From: Nocardia exalbida NBRC 100660
GTDB taxonomy: Bacteria > Actinomycetota > Actinomycetes > Mycobacteriales > Mycobacteriaceae
DNA length: 50,223 nucleotides
Direction of reading: 5' to 3'
NCBI RefSeq assembly: GCF_000308575.1
Contig: NZ_BAFZ01000157.1
Coordinates: 1-50,223 of the forward strand
Positions 34,847 through 42,159 of this stretch are shown piece after piece. Position 1 is the first letter of the stretch; every line of letters starts with the position of its first letter. The position numbers were made by a program, and so were the translations under genes. The notes under the pieces were generated by a model, which made no database searches, was not told the DNA's origin, and was given only the letters and a program-made list of their open reading frames with translations.

Positions 34847-34893
34847 TGTTTTTTCGACTGCACGCGCTCGGTAACCGTGAAGGGATTATCTCT

Positions 34894-35229
34894 ATGGCAC
34901 GCAAGGTCGTCGTGACACTGGTCGATGACTACGACGGCAAGTCTCAGGCCGAGGAAACAGTGTCTTTCGCCGTGGACGGCGTGGCCTATGAGATGGACTT
35001 GTCGGCGGACAATGCCGGTCAGTTACGTGGATTCTTCGAGCAATGGGTTCCATATGCCCGCAAGGTCGGTCGCGCGCGCCGCGGCCGCGGCGGTGTTCTG
35101 CGACCGGCGACCGATCGGGAACAGGCCACGGTGATCCGGGAATGGGCGCGCAAGAACGGCATCGATGTGTCGGCGCGTGGACGGATCTCCGCCGAGGTCG
35201 TCGAGGCGTACAAGAAGGCGAACGGGTAA
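34894..35229 (+). CDS. lsr2: Lsr2-family nucleoid-associated protein
   Basis: 111 residues from ATG 34894, preceded by GAAGGGA. The N-terminal oligomerisation domain starts MARKVVVTLVDDYDGKSQAE and continues with VAYEMDLSADNA. The C-terminal DNA-binding domain has IREWARKNGIDVSARGRISA, with the RGR minor-groove clamp that reads A/T-rich DNA, and a basic linker (RARRGRGG). Lsr2 is the actinobacterial xenogeneic silencer that bridges and represses A/T-rich acquired DNA. Length and motifs are normal. It is divergent from the large megasynthase operon, across 779 bases. Whether it is the main genomic copy or a paralogue dedicated to this locus cannot be told from one window. Confidence 0.96.
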   Translation: MARKVVVTLVDDYDGKSQAEETVSFAVDGVAYEMDLSADNAGQLRGFFEQWVPYARKVGRARRGRGGVLRPATDREQATVIREWARKNGIDVSARGRISAEVVEAYKKANG

Positions 35230-35263
35230 TTCCGGAACGTTCATCGATCGGTGGCCTGAAGTG

Positions 35264-35287
35264 CCCGCGCCGCAGCGGCGGCGCGGG
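35264..35287 (+). terminator. GC hairpin downstream of lsr2
   Basis: CCCGCGCCGC (35264-35273) pairs perfectly with GCGGCGCGGG (35278-35287) across a four-base loop, 34 bases after the lsr2 stop. There is no T tract, as is common for actinobacterial terminators. Confidence 0.6.
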
Positions 35288-35355
35288 ACGGCCGCAGTGC
35301 GTACTTTTCCGCGCGATGCCGCGATAACAGCGCCGCGCCGGGGTAAGCGACCGGT

Positions 35356-36372
35356 ATGACGGTCATGTTAGGCGCCCCGAAGCAGAAACTGCCCCGCCCG
35401 CGTGGCGAGTTGTCGGAAGCGGTGGTGCAGCTGCTGCGCGGCGCACCGGGTGGCTCGGTGCCGGAGCCGGGTCCGGCGGACCCGTACGGCGAAGACCTGC
35501 ACCTTGCCCTGCACACCTGCTACGAGCTGCACTATCACGGTTTCCCGGCGGTCGACGCGGGATGGGAATGGGATCCTGGCCTGCTGGGTCTGCGTGCCGC
35601 GCTGGAGCAGCGGTTCCTGGGGGCGCTGCGCGAGGACGTGCCCGGCGGCGGGGATCTCGACGCGGAACTCGACCAGTTGCTGGTCACCCCGGCCGACCCG
35701 GACGGAGTGAGCCGTTTCCTGCGCGACGAGGGCGAGTGGTGGCAGATGCGCGAGTACTTCGTGCACCGTTCGATCTATCACCACAAAGAGGCCGATCCCT
35801 ACGCATGGGTGATTCCCCGGCTGCGCGGCCAAGCCAAGGCATCGCTGGTGGCGGTCGAGTTCGACGAGTTCGGGGCCGGGCACGGCGAACGCGTGCACGC
35901 GCAGCTCTACGCCGACCTGCTGGCCGGCGCCGGCCTGAATCCGGACTATCTGCATTATCTGGACGTGGTTCCCGCGCCGATGCTCGCGCTGGTGAACATG
36001 ATGTCGCTGTTCGGGCTGCACCGGTCGTGGCGGGGCGCGCTGGTGGGCCATTTCGCCACGGTGGAGATCACCTCCCCGCCCGGCGCTCAGCGGTTGGTGC
36101 AGGCGCTGGAGCGCTTGGACGCCGATCCTGCGTGCGTGCTGTTCTACCGTGAGCACGTCGAAGCCGACGCGGTGCACGAGCAGATCATGCGCACCGGGGT
36201 GATCGGCGACCTGCTGCGGCGGGAACCCGAGCTGACCGAGTCGGTGGCGTTCGGTATCCAGGTGACGAATCTCCTGGAGGACCGATTCGCCGATCATGTG
36301 CTGGAATCCTGGCGCGCGGGTCGCGGATCGTTGCGCGATGGCGGGCGCGGACGTGGCGGCGCGCACGATTAA
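35356..36372 (+). CDS. Iron-containing redox enzyme (heme-oxygenase-like diiron family)
   Basis: 338 residues, all-helical. Metal-ligand-like residues appear in the order expected of the heme-oxygenase-like diiron oxidase/oxygenase family: YELHYHG (Glu 57), VEFDEFGAGHGERVHAQLY (Glu and His pair) and YREHVEADAVHEQIM (His, Glu, Asp, His). Members oxidise or cleave amino acids and fatty acids using a transient diiron cofactor; the substrate is unknown here. Its 3' end overlaps the methyltransferase gene by 35 bases, which in turn overlaps a CDGSH gene, so the three should be co-expressed. The ATG at 35356 follows GGGGTAAG. The family call rests on the spacing of the Glu/His motifs. Confidence 0.85.
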   Translation: MTVMLGAPKQKLPRPRGELSEAVVQLLRGAPGGSVPEPGPADPYGEDLHLALHTCYELHYHGFPAVDAGWEWDPGLLGLRAALEQRFLGALREDVPGGGDLDAELDQLLVTPADPDGVSRFLRDEGEWWQMREYFVHRSIYHHKEADPYAWVIPRLRGQAKASLVAVEFDEFGAGHGERVHAQLYADLLAGAGLNPDYLHYLDVVPAPMLALVNMMSLFGLHRSWRGALVGHFATVEITSPPGAQRLVQALERLDADPACVLFYREHVEADAVHEQIMRTGVIGDLLRREPELTESVAFGIQVTNLLEDRFADHVLESWRAGRGSLRDGGRGRGGAHD

Positions 36373-37057
36373 GCAGCGCGCGGCGGGCTATTCGCCGAAC
36401 GTGATGTTGATTCGACCTCCCGGCGTCTATTCGCCGCAGCTGGACACCTGGCTGCTCGTCCGTGCTCTGGCCGAAGCGGGCGTTCCGCGCGGCGGACACG
36501 CGTTGGACGTGTGTACCGGAACGGGCGCCTTGGCCGTCGCCGCCGCGTACACGGGCGCCGCGCGGGTGACGGCGGTGGACGTGTCCCGTTCCGCCGTCGT
36601 GTCCGCCTGGTTGAACTGCCGGCTGCGCGGCATCGACGCGGAGGTATTGCGCGGTGATTTCAGCGCGGTCCTCGGCGGGCGCAGTTTCGATCTGGTGCTG
36701 GCCAATCCGCCCTACGTCCCCGCGCCCGAGGGCACCGACAGCCGCGGCCTCGCCCGGGCCTGGGACGCCGGGGCCGGAGGCAGGGCGATCCTCGACCAGT
36801 TGTGCGCGGCGCTGCCCACTCTGCTGAAACCGCGCGGGGTAGCGTTGATCGTGCATTCGGCGCTGAGCGATCCGGATTCGACCTTGGCGCAACTGCGTGA
36901 GCGAGAACTCAAGGCCGCGATCGTGGCACGGGCGACCGTGCCGTTCGGGCCCGTGCTGCGCCGCCGCGCGCAGTGGCTGGAATCGGCCGGGCTGATCGGG
37001 CCCGGTCAGCGAATGGAAGATCTGGTGGTGATCCGTGCCGACCGCATCCGGCAATGA
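36338..37057 (+). CDS. HemK/MTQ2-like SAM-dependent methyltransferase
   Basis: About 239 residues from ATG 36338; GTG 36296 and GTG 36353 are alternative in-frame starts and no clear Shine-Dalgarno decides. The SAM-binding motif I is LDVCTGTGALAVAAA and motif IV is NPPYVP in LVLANPPYVP, the signature of amino-methyltransferases that modify the Gln of release factors, or other amide or adenine targets. PGVYSPQLDTWLL corresponds to the HemK2 N-terminal motif. The gene overlaps its upstream diiron neighbour and its downstream CDGSH neighbour (by 23 bases). The conserved pairing suggests a substrate in the same redox module rather than release factors, but that is inference. Confidence 0.85.
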   Translation: MAGADVAARTIKQRAAGYSPNVMLIRPPGVYSPQLDTWLLVRALAEAGVPRGGHALDVCTGTGALAVAAAYTGAARVTAVDVSRSAVVSAWLNCRLRGIDAEVLRGDFSAVLGGRSFDLVLANPPYVPAPEGTDSRGLARAWDAGAGGRAILDQLCAALPTLLKPRGVALIVHSALSDPDSTLAQLRERELKAAIVARATVPFGPVLRRRAQWLESAGLIGPGQRMEDLVVIRADRIRQ

Positions 37058-37244
37058 GCAGTGGCGGCGAGTGACGCTCACCGCCGACGGTCCCGCCCTG
37101 ATCGAGGGCCCGGTGGAGTTCGTCACCGCGGACGGGCGGACGGTGCGCTCCGACCGGTTCCTGGTGGCGCTGTGCCTGTGCAAGCGCTCGAAGAACTATC
37201 CGTTCTGCGACACCAGCCACCGCAGGCATCGCCGTTCGTCGTGA
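37035..37244 (+). CDS. CDGSH-type iron-sulfur protein
   Basis: 69 residues, starting at GTG 37035 inside the end of the methyltransferase gene. The C-terminal half has the [2Fe-2S] motif of CDGSH proteins: CLCKRSKNYPFCDTSH contains Cys-x-Cys, then PFCD and SH, giving the 3 Cys/1 His ligand set. The N-terminal half (VTLTADGPALIEGPVEF) is the usual small beta domain. Such single-domain proteins carry electrons or clusters. Overlap with the diiron and methyltransferase genes suggests that it may serve the diiron enzyme (inference). The stop codon is embedded in a hairpin shared with the convergent gene. Confidence 0.88.
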   Translation: MPTASGNEQWRRVTLTADGPALIEGPVEFVTADGRTVRSDRFLVALCLCKRSKNYPFCDTSHRRHRRSS

Positions 37245-37256
37245 CCGCGGGTCACG
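37240..37256. terminator. Symmetric hairpin CGTGACC-GCG-GGTCACG embracing both convergent stop codons
   Basis: The seven-base arms are perfect complements. The left arm contains the TGA of the CDGSH gene and the right arm the TCA, read as TGA, of the convergent CinA-type gene. It could work as a small bidirectional terminator. The stem is short. Confidence 0.45.
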
Positions 37257-37740
37257 CCGGGGAACCGTCCGAACCCAGCGAGCGGACGGTGTCGAGCAGT
37301 GATTCGGTGGCGCAGGCGACGGTCTGCTCGAGGACCTCCACCGGTTCGCCGTCGAACTGACGGTGCCACGCGCGCACGCCGTGCTCGGTGGCGATCGCGA
37401 ACCAGACCGAGCCCGGCGGCTGACCGTCCTGCGGGTCCGGGCCGCCTGCGCCGGTGACCGCTACGGAGACAGCCGCTTTCAGCAAGTCGCGGACTCCCGT
37501 GGCCATCGCTTCGGCCGCGGTCTGTGACACCACCGGCACGTCGGGCACACCCAGGACGGTGCGCTTGACCTCCGTGCTGTAGGCCACGAGGCCGCCGCGG
37601 AACCATTCGGACGAGTTCGGCGCCGCACCCAGCGTGGCAGAAAGCCGGCCGGAGGTCAGCGATTCGGCGACTGCCACGGTGATCTCCGACTGCTGCGCCG
37701 ATTCGGCCAGCTCGTGTGCGTTCTCGTCCGACTGGGGCAT
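37252..37740 (-). CDS. CinA C-terminal-domain protein (nicotinamide-nucleotide amidohydrolase-like)
   Basis: 162 residues, the stand-alone C-terminal (PncC) type. Motifs are AVAESLTSGRLSATLG near residue 23, NSSEWFRGGLVAYSTEVKR, and SVAVTGAGGPDPQDGQPPGSVW with the conserved GxGGP loop. Enzymes of this type deamidate nicotinamide mononucleotide to nicotinate mononucleotide in NAD recycling. The gene converges on the CDGSH gene with seven bases between stops and is divergent from the hemerythrin gene, with 135 bases between. The promoter region it shares with hemerythrin contains a SigF-like element oriented toward the hemerythrin gene only. Confidence 0.9.
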   Translation of the reverse strand: MPQSDENAHELAESAQQSEITVAVAESLTSGRLSATLGAAPNSSEWFRGGLVAYSTEVKRTVLGVPDVPVVSQTAAEAMATGVRDLLKAAVSVAVTGAGGPDPQDGQPPGSVWFAIATEHGVRAWHRQFDGEPVEVLEQTVACATESLLDTVRSLGSDGSPA

Positions 37741-37812
37741 CTGCGTCCTTTCTGCGCTGTCTGCCGCTCACCATACGGCCCGGCCCGTGTCCGACCGCAC
37801 GGTAGCCACCCG

Positions 37813-37837
37813 GTTTCGGTGCGGCGGCGCCGGGAAT
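37813..37837 (+). promoter_or_regulatory. SigF/SigB-like promoter GTTT-N15-GGGAAT for the hemerythrin gene
   Basis: GTTT at 37813-37816 and GGGAAT at 37832-37837 are separated by exactly 15 bases. Mycobacterial SigF promoters follow GTTT-N15-17-GGGTAT. The -10 ends 38 bases before the ATG, leaving room for the AAGGAG ribosome-binding site. Confidence 0.65.
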
Positions 37838-37875
37838 GTCGGCAGAGAACCGGCCCTTGACGCAAGGAGAAAGCG

Positions 37876-38376
37876 ATGACGACCGACGCGATCGTGCTGC
37901 TGCGCGACGACCACAAGGCGATCCGGAAACTGTTCCGCGAGTTCGAGAAGGCGGGCGAGGACGCAACGCAGACCAAGGGCAAGGTGGTGAAGAAGATCAT
38001 CGAGGCGCTCACCGTGCACACGTATCTCGAGAACGAGTGCATGTACCCCGAGGTCCGCAAACTCGTTCCGGAGCTCGAGGACGACATCCTGGAGTCCTAC
38101 GAGGAGCATCACGTCGCCGACGTGCTGGTCACCGAGCTGTCGATGATGAAGCCCGACGACGAGCACTTCACCGCCAAGACCACCGTGCTGATCGAGAACG
38201 TCGACCACCACATCGATGAGGAAGAGAACGAGTGGTTCCCGAAGGTGCGGGAAAGTCTGGGGCGCAAGCAGCTTCAGGAGATCGGCGCCAGGATGCAGGA
38301 ACTGAGGAAGAAGGCGCCGACCTCGCCCGCCCAGCCCTCGGCGCTGAAGAAGACCGTGGACGCCGTGCTGGCCTGA
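37876..38376 (+). CDS. Hemerythrin HHE-domain protein
   Basis: 166 residues from ATG 37876 with AAGGAG upstream. His and acidic ligands of the diiron HHE four-helix bundle appear in order: LLRDDHKAIRKLFREFE, HTYLENECMYPEV, EEHHVADVL, and NVDHHIDEEENEWFP. Proteins of this type sense or scavenge oxygen, H2O2 or NO, or store iron. The C-terminal tail (APTSPAQPSALKKTVDAVLA) is a linker-like extension. It is preceded by a SigF-like promoter and followed by a strong terminator, so it is a single-gene unit. A second HHE protein is encoded at 48654. Confidence 0.92.
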   Translation: MTTDAIVLLRDDHKAIRKLFREFEKAGEDATQTKGKVVKKIIEALTVHTYLENECMYPEVRKLVPELEDDILESYEEHHVADVLVTELSMMKPDDEHFTAKTTVLIENVDHHIDEEENEWFPKVRESLGRKQLQEIGARMQELRKKAPTSPAQPSALKKTVDAVLA

Positions 38377-38380
38377 ACAG

Positions 38381-38421
38381 ACGACGGCGCCGGCGCCTCG
38401 GGGAGGTGCCGGCGCCGTCGT
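38381..38421. terminator. Strong bidirectional hairpin, 17-base-pair stem
   Basis: Positions 38381-38397 pair with 38405-38421 over 17 base pairs, with one G-T wobble and a seven-base loop. It lies between the hemerythrin stop (38376) and the convergent flavodoxin stop (38430), so it can terminate both transcripts. Confidence 0.85.
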
Positions 38422-38429
38422 GCGGGCGG

Positions 38430-39041
38430 TCAGTCGGCGGGCGGGTACTGCTGCGCGCCCAGCAGCCGGGCCAGGTGGGCGGCGTTCCTGGCCAGCGCGG
38501 CGGTGGCGGAGGCCACCGCCTTGGGCACCGAATCGAGATCCTGGTAATCGGTGCCGCCCATGGCTTGATCGTTCCAGTACGTGCAGCCCTGCGCCGGAAT
38601 GGTGAAGCCGATGTCGTTGAGCCCCTGGAACAGATCGGCGACGATCTTGTGCGCGCCGTCCTCGTTGCCGACCACCGCGACCGTGGCCACCTTGCCGACC
38701 ATCGCCGGACGGCCCGCGTCGTCGGTCTCGGACAGCTCGGCGTCCAATCGCTCCAGCACCCGTTGCGCCACCGACGACATGTGCCCGACCCAGGTGGGGG
38801 TCGAGACCACCAGGATGTCGGCCGCCGCGACCTGCTCGCGAATCGAGGGCCACTGGTCGCCGGGGCCCTCGTCGGCGGTGACGCCGGGCAGCACGTCGTA
38901 GTCCACCACGCGCAGCACCGTGCCCTGCACGCCGTGCCCGGCCAGTTCGTCGAGCACTTGGCGGGCGATGAGGTCGCTGCTGGATTCGGCGGGCGACTTC
39001 TTCAGCGTGCACACCAGCGCGAGTGCGGTCGGTCCGGCCAT
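38430..39041 (-). CDS. Flavodoxin-like/NADPH-dependent FMN reductase family protein
   Basis: 203 residues from ATG 39041, chosen because AGGAGG sits seven bases upstream; an ATG eight codons earlier has no site. The start MAGPTALALVCTLKKSPAES has the TLxxSPxxSS pattern of FMN phosphate binding, followed by WPSIREQVAAADILVVSTPTWVGHMSS and TVAVVGNEDGAHKIVADLF. These are the flavin-contact loops of NAD(P)H:FMN oxidoreductases of the iron-sulfur flavoprotein type. The Gly-rich tail has Tyr-Trp pairs (CTYWNDQAMGG). It follows the decarboxylase gene by 33 bases on the same strand and probably shares its transcript. Electron acceptor or quinone reduction is likely; the partner is unknown. Confidence 0.88.
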   Translation of the reverse strand: MAGPTALALVCTLKKSPAESSSDLIARQVLDELAGHGVQGTVLRVVDYDVLPGVTADEGPGDQWPSIREQVAAADILVVSTPTWVGHMSSVAQRVLERLDAELSETDDAGRPAMVGKVATVAVVGNEDGAHKIVADLFQGLNDIGFTIPAQGCTYWNDQAMGGTDYQDLDSVPKAVASATAALARNAAHLARLLGAQQYPPAD

Positions 39042-39074
39042 GAAGGAAACCTCCTGATTCACCATGTGTCCGGT

Positions 39075-40538
39075 TCAGTCGCGGGCGACGACCCGGATCG
39101 TGCGCAGCCGGGAGTCGGCGGCGTCGGGCACGTTCATTCCCGCGTCGAGCCCGGTGCGCAGGTACTCGACGACGGCGGCATCGATACGTTCTCCCGGCAC
39201 GACCACCGGGATGCCCGGCGGGTAGGGCGTGAGCTGCTCGGCGGCGATCCGGCCGACGGCGTCGTGCGCGTCCACCGTCTGCACCGGGCCGAAGAAGGCG
39301 TCGCGCGGCAGCATCACGGTCTCGAGCTGCAGGTCCTCGGGTGAGGGGAGGTCGATGCGCGGCGGCTGGGGATCGGTGAGCTGGTCGCGCCAAGCGGCGA
39401 TGCCGTCGACGAGGGTGTCGACGGTGTCCTTGTCGTCGGCCATCGACAGCGTGGCCAGCAGGCGGCGGTGATCGCTCAACCCCATGTCGATGCGGCGGTG
39501 CTCGCGCAACCAGTCCGCGGCCTGGTAGCCGCTGGCCCCGGTGCCGGAGACGTCCATCAGGACCTGCAGCCGGTCGAGGTCGTGCGAGGCTTCCGCGCCG
39601 AGCAGTTCGTCTTCGAGCACCTCGATGCCCGGTATCTCGGCGAGTTGCCGCCTGGCCTTCTCGGCGACCCGCAGGGCGTCGCCGAGCAATTCGTGGCCGC
39701 GCTCGACCATCTGCCTGCGCCAGCCGTCGAGCGCGGCGTAGACCAGCACGTTCGGGCTGGTGGTCATCAGCAGGTCGGCGCATTCGCTGAGCCGGATCGG
39801 GTCGATGAGATCGCCTTGCAGGTGGAACACCGAGCCCTGTTCGAAGCCCGCGCCCATCTTGTGCACGCTGACCACGCACAGATCCGCTCCCGCGTCCATC
39901 GCCCAGGTCGGCAGATCCTCGTGGAAGGGCAGGTGCGCGCCCCAGGCCTCGTCGACGATCAGGGGCTTGCCCCGCTCGTGGCAGACCTCGGCGATGCCCG
40001 CGATGTCCGCGCAGGTGCCGTAGGGACTCGGGCTCACGATCAGCGCCCCCGCGGCGCCGGGGTGCGCGTCCCACGCGTCGCGGACCTGCTGCGGCGAGGG
40101 CGGGTGCGCGAAATGGTGCTCGGCATCCCAGCGCGGCGTGATCCAGTGCGGCTGCACGCCGGAGAAGACGAGCCCGGCGACGACGGATTTGTGGCTGTCG
40201 CGTGCCACGAGCAGGCCGCCGTCGTGGCCGCCCGCCACCGTCATCATGGCCGCCTTGACCGACAGGGAACTGCCGCAGGTGGAGAAGAACGCCGATTCGG
40301 CCCGGACCGCGTCGGCCATCAGCGCTTCGGCCCGCGCGAGATAGCCGCCGCGCGAGAGCCGGTCGTCCAGCCCGGCGGTGGCCAGCACGTCGGAGCCGAA
40401 GGCGTCCCGGCCGATCACCTTCAGGACGCGTTCGTCGGTGCCGCGTCCTTGCCGATGCCCGGGCGGCGTGAAGCCGTAGCGGCCCAGCCGGTGATAGTCG
40501 GCAAGCGCTTCCAGGAGAGGAGCTCGTGTATGGTCCAC
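39075..40538 (-). CDS. Orn/Lys/Arg decarboxylase, PLP-dependent (fold type I)
   Basis: 487 residues from GTG 40538. FTPPGHRQGRGTDERV is the family's N-terminal signature, and FFSTCGSSLSVKAAMM, DSHKSVVAGLVFSG, LIVDEAWGAHLPF (Asp 196) and SVHKMGAGFEQGS (PLP Lys 227) form the active site. The C-terminal GIPVVVPGERID loop is conserved. These enzymes decarboxylate basic amino acids to cadaverine, putrescine or agmatine, often in acid or stress responses; the precise substrate is not readable. No strong ribosome-binding site precedes the GTG, and a SigF-like -10 ends nine bases upstream, so the mRNA may be leaderless. The flavodoxin gene follows in the same direction. Confidence 0.92.
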   Translation of the reverse strand: MDHTRAPLLEALADYHRLGRYGFTPPGHRQGRGTDERVLKVIGRDAFGSDVLATAGLDDRLSRGGYLARAEALMADAVRAESAFFSTCGSSLSVKAAMMTVAGGHDGGLLVARDSHKSVVAGLVFSGVQPHWITPRWDAEHHFAHPPSPQQVRDAWDAHPGAAGALIVSPSPYGTCADIAGIAEVCHERGKPLIVDEAWGAHLPFHEDLPTWAMDAGADLCVVSVHKMGAGFEQGSVFHLQGDLIDPIRLSECADLLMTTSPNVLVYAALDGWRRQMVERGHELLGDALRVAEKARRQLAEIPGIEVLEDELLGAEASHDLDRLQVLMDVSGTGASGYQAADWLREHRRIDMGLSDHRRLLATLSMADDKDTVDTLVDGIAAWRDQLTDPQPPRIDLPSPEDLQLETVMLPRDAFFGPVQTVDAHDAVGRIAAEQLTPYPPGIPVVVPGERIDAAVVEYLRTGLDAGMNVPDAADSRLRTIRVVARD

Positions 40539-40547
40539 GGCTTTCGC

Positions 40548-40572
40548 CTACCCCGGATCGGTGGCGGCACAC
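40548..40572 (-). promoter_or_regulatory. SigF/SigB-like promoter GTGT-N15-GGGTAG for the decarboxylase
   Basis: On the minus strand GTGT (40572-40569) is followed after 15 bases by GGGTAG (40553-40548). One base departs from the GTTT consensus. The -10 ends nine bases before the GTG start, which implies a leaderless transcript. Confidence 0.5.
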
Positions 40573-40820
40573 ATCCGGCGCACCGCCGGCTCATGGCATC
40601 CCGCGCACCCTCAACCGCCGCGGTCCCCGATCCGCGTGCCGCGCAATGGGATGTGGCGTCGGGTGCGGGATCGCCGCCCGACGGCGACCACCGTCGGCGA
40701 CCAGATCCAGGTCCAGGCACCCCTGACGCGCGGCGACCATTCGGTCGCGCCCTCCCGCGCCGGGCGATGCGGTCGCGTCCTGCGCCCCTCCGGTTCGTAC
40801 GGGCGAACCCGTCGCCGGTC

Positions 40821-40845
40821 GTTTCGGGCACCGGAGTCCGGGTAG
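40821..40845 (+). promoter_or_regulatory. SigF/SigB-like promoter GTTT-N15-GGGTAG for the alcohol dehydrogenase, overlapped by a palindrome
   Basis: GTTT (40821-40824) and GGGTAG (40840-40845) are exactly 15 bases apart and end 39 bases before the ATG. The perfect inverted repeat GTCCGGGT-AGG-ACCCGGAC (40836-40854) covers the -10, so a repressor could also act here. The rest of the 346-base divergent region holds the decarboxylase promoter and an inverted repeat CCGACGG/CCGTCGG, but no gene. Confidence 0.65.
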
Positions 40846-40884
40846 GACCCGGACTGTATCGACTTCGACCGGAGGAGCGCGCGG

Positions 40885-42078
40885 ATGAAGGCAGTGACCT
40901 GGCAAGGGCGGCGCAAAGTCGCCGTGGAGACGGTGCCCGATCCGCGGATCGAGGCGCCGACGGACGCGATCATCGAGGTGACCTCCAGCGGAATCTGCGG
41001 ATCCGACCTGCACCTGTACGAAGTGCTCGGCGCGTACATGAGCAACGGCGACGTCTTCGGCCACGAACCCATGGGACGTGTGGTCGAGACCGGCTCGGCC
41101 GTCACCGGCCTGGCCCGCGGGGACCGCGTCGTCATCCCGTTCCAGATCAGTTGCGGCGCCTGCTACATGTGCCGCAGCGGGCTGCCCACCCAGTGCGAGA
41201 CGACGCAGGTCCGCAAATACGGCTGCGGCGCGGCCCTGTTCGGCTACTCCAAGCTCTACGGGCAGGTGCCCGGCGGCCAGGCCGAGTATCTGCGGGTGCC
41301 GCATGCCGACGCCACCCATATCAAGGTGCCCGAGGGACCGGCCGACGACCGCTTCCTGTACCTGTCGGACGTACTGCCCACCGCCTGGCAGGCGGTGGAA
41401 TACGCCGCGGTGCCCGACGGCGGGTCGGTGACCGTGCTCGGCCTCGGCCCGATCGGGGACATGGCCTGCCGGGTCGCGGCGCATCGCGGCTATCGCGTCA
41501 TCGGTGTCGACCGGGTGCCCGAACGGCTGGCGCGGGCGGCCGCGCGCGGGGTGGAGGTGATCGACATCGGCGCCGTCGACGAGCCGGTCGGCGACATCGT
41601 CCGCGGCTGGACCGACGGCCGCGGCACCGACTCGGTGATCGATGCGGTGGGCATGGAGGCCCACGGGTCGCCGATCGCGTCGGCAGCCCAGCGCTCGGCG
41701 GCGTTCCTGCCGGATCCGGTGGCCCAGAAGGTGATGGACACCGCGGGCGTGGACCGGCTCGCGGCGCTGAACTCCGCGATCGACATCGTCCGGCGCGGTG
41801 GCACCATCTCGGTGATCGGCGTCTACGGCGGCATGCTCGATCCGCTGCCGATGCGGGTGCTGTTCGACAAGCAGATCCAGGTGCGGATGGGCCAGGCGAA
41901 CGTCAAGCGGTGGGTCGAGGACATCATGCCGCTGCTGAGCGACGGCGACCCGCTCGGCGTGGACACCTTCGCCACCCATCGTCTGCCGTTGACCGGCGCG
42001 GCCGAGGGTTACGCGATGTTCCAGCAGAAGACCGACGGTGCGGTGAAGGTGGTGCTCGACCCGACCGCCGCGAACTGA
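40885..42078 (+). CDS. Zinc-dependent alcohol dehydrogenase (formaldehyde/threonine-dehydrogenase-like MDR)
   Basis: 397 residues; ATG 40885 follows GGAGGAG. Catalytic zinc ligands are in SSGICGSDLHLYE (Cys) and VFGHEPMG (His-Glu). The structural zinc lobe is intact: SCGACYMCRSGLPTQCE provides four Cys. The nucleotide-binding VTVLGLGPIGDMACRVA (GxGPIG) suggests NAD preference. Insertions around KYGCGAALFGYSKLYGQVPG and QRSAAFLPDPVAQK place it in the long-chain formaldehyde-dehydrogenase-like branch of glutathione-independent enzymes. It has its own SigF-like promoter with a palindrome over the -10, and is divergent from the decarboxylase. The true substrate is open; small aldehydes or alcohols under stress are a reasonable guess. 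Confidence 0.9.
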   Translation: MKAVTWQGRRKVAVETVPDPRIEAPTDAIIEVTSSGICGSDLHLYEVLGAYMSNGDVFGHEPMGRVVETGSAVTGLARGDRVVIPFQISCGACYMCRSGLPTQCETTQVRKYGCGAALFGYSKLYGQVPGGQAEYLRVPHADATHIKVPEGPADDRFLYLSDVLPTAWQAVEYAAVPDGGSVTVLGLGPIGDMACRVAAHRGYRVIGVDRVPERLARAAARGVEVIDIGAVDEPVGDIVRGWTDGRGTDSVIDAVGMEAHGSPIASAAQRSAAFLPDPVAQKVMDTAGVDRLAALNSAIDIVRRGGTISVIGVYGGMLDPLPMRVLFDKQIQVRMGQANVKRWVEDIMPLLSDGDPLGVDTFATHRLPLTGAAEGYAMFQQKTDGAVKVVLDPTAAN

Positions 42079-42124
42079 CCGGCGCACCGGCCCCGGCCGA
42101 GGTCCGAGACCGCGGCCGCGGACG

Positions 42125-42149
42125 GTTTGCTCTGTCTTTGCCTGGGTAG
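42125..42149 (+). promoter_or_regulatory. SigF/SigB-like promoter GTTT-N15-GGGTAG for ctpI
   Basis: GTTT (42125-42128) and GGGTAG (42144-42149) are separated by exactly 15 bases. The -10 ends ten bases before the ATG at 42160, so the transcript would have a leader of a few bases or none. No Shine-Dalgarno sequence is present, which agrees. Confidence 0.65.
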
Positions 42150-42159
42150 CTTGCCGGGT

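Larger units (their letters stand above)
34115..34893. other. 779-base intergenic region between the glycosyltransferase and lsr2
   Basis: I find no convincing gene here: open frames exist but have random-looking Arg/Pro/Gly composition and no ribosome-binding sites. It contains a perfect inverted repeat CCCCGGA-A-TCCGGGG at 34631-34645 and, toward lsr2, a relatively A/T-rich patch with a run of six T around 34848. The divergent promoters of the megasynthase operon and lsr2 must lie in it. Confidence 0.55.

Noticed and set aside
18055..37057. The diiron/methyltransferase genes and the Gfo/Idh/MocA gene as part of the megasynthase cluster
   Set aside because: They lie on the opposite strand or beyond lsr2, with no coupling to the operon; adjacency alone is not enough.
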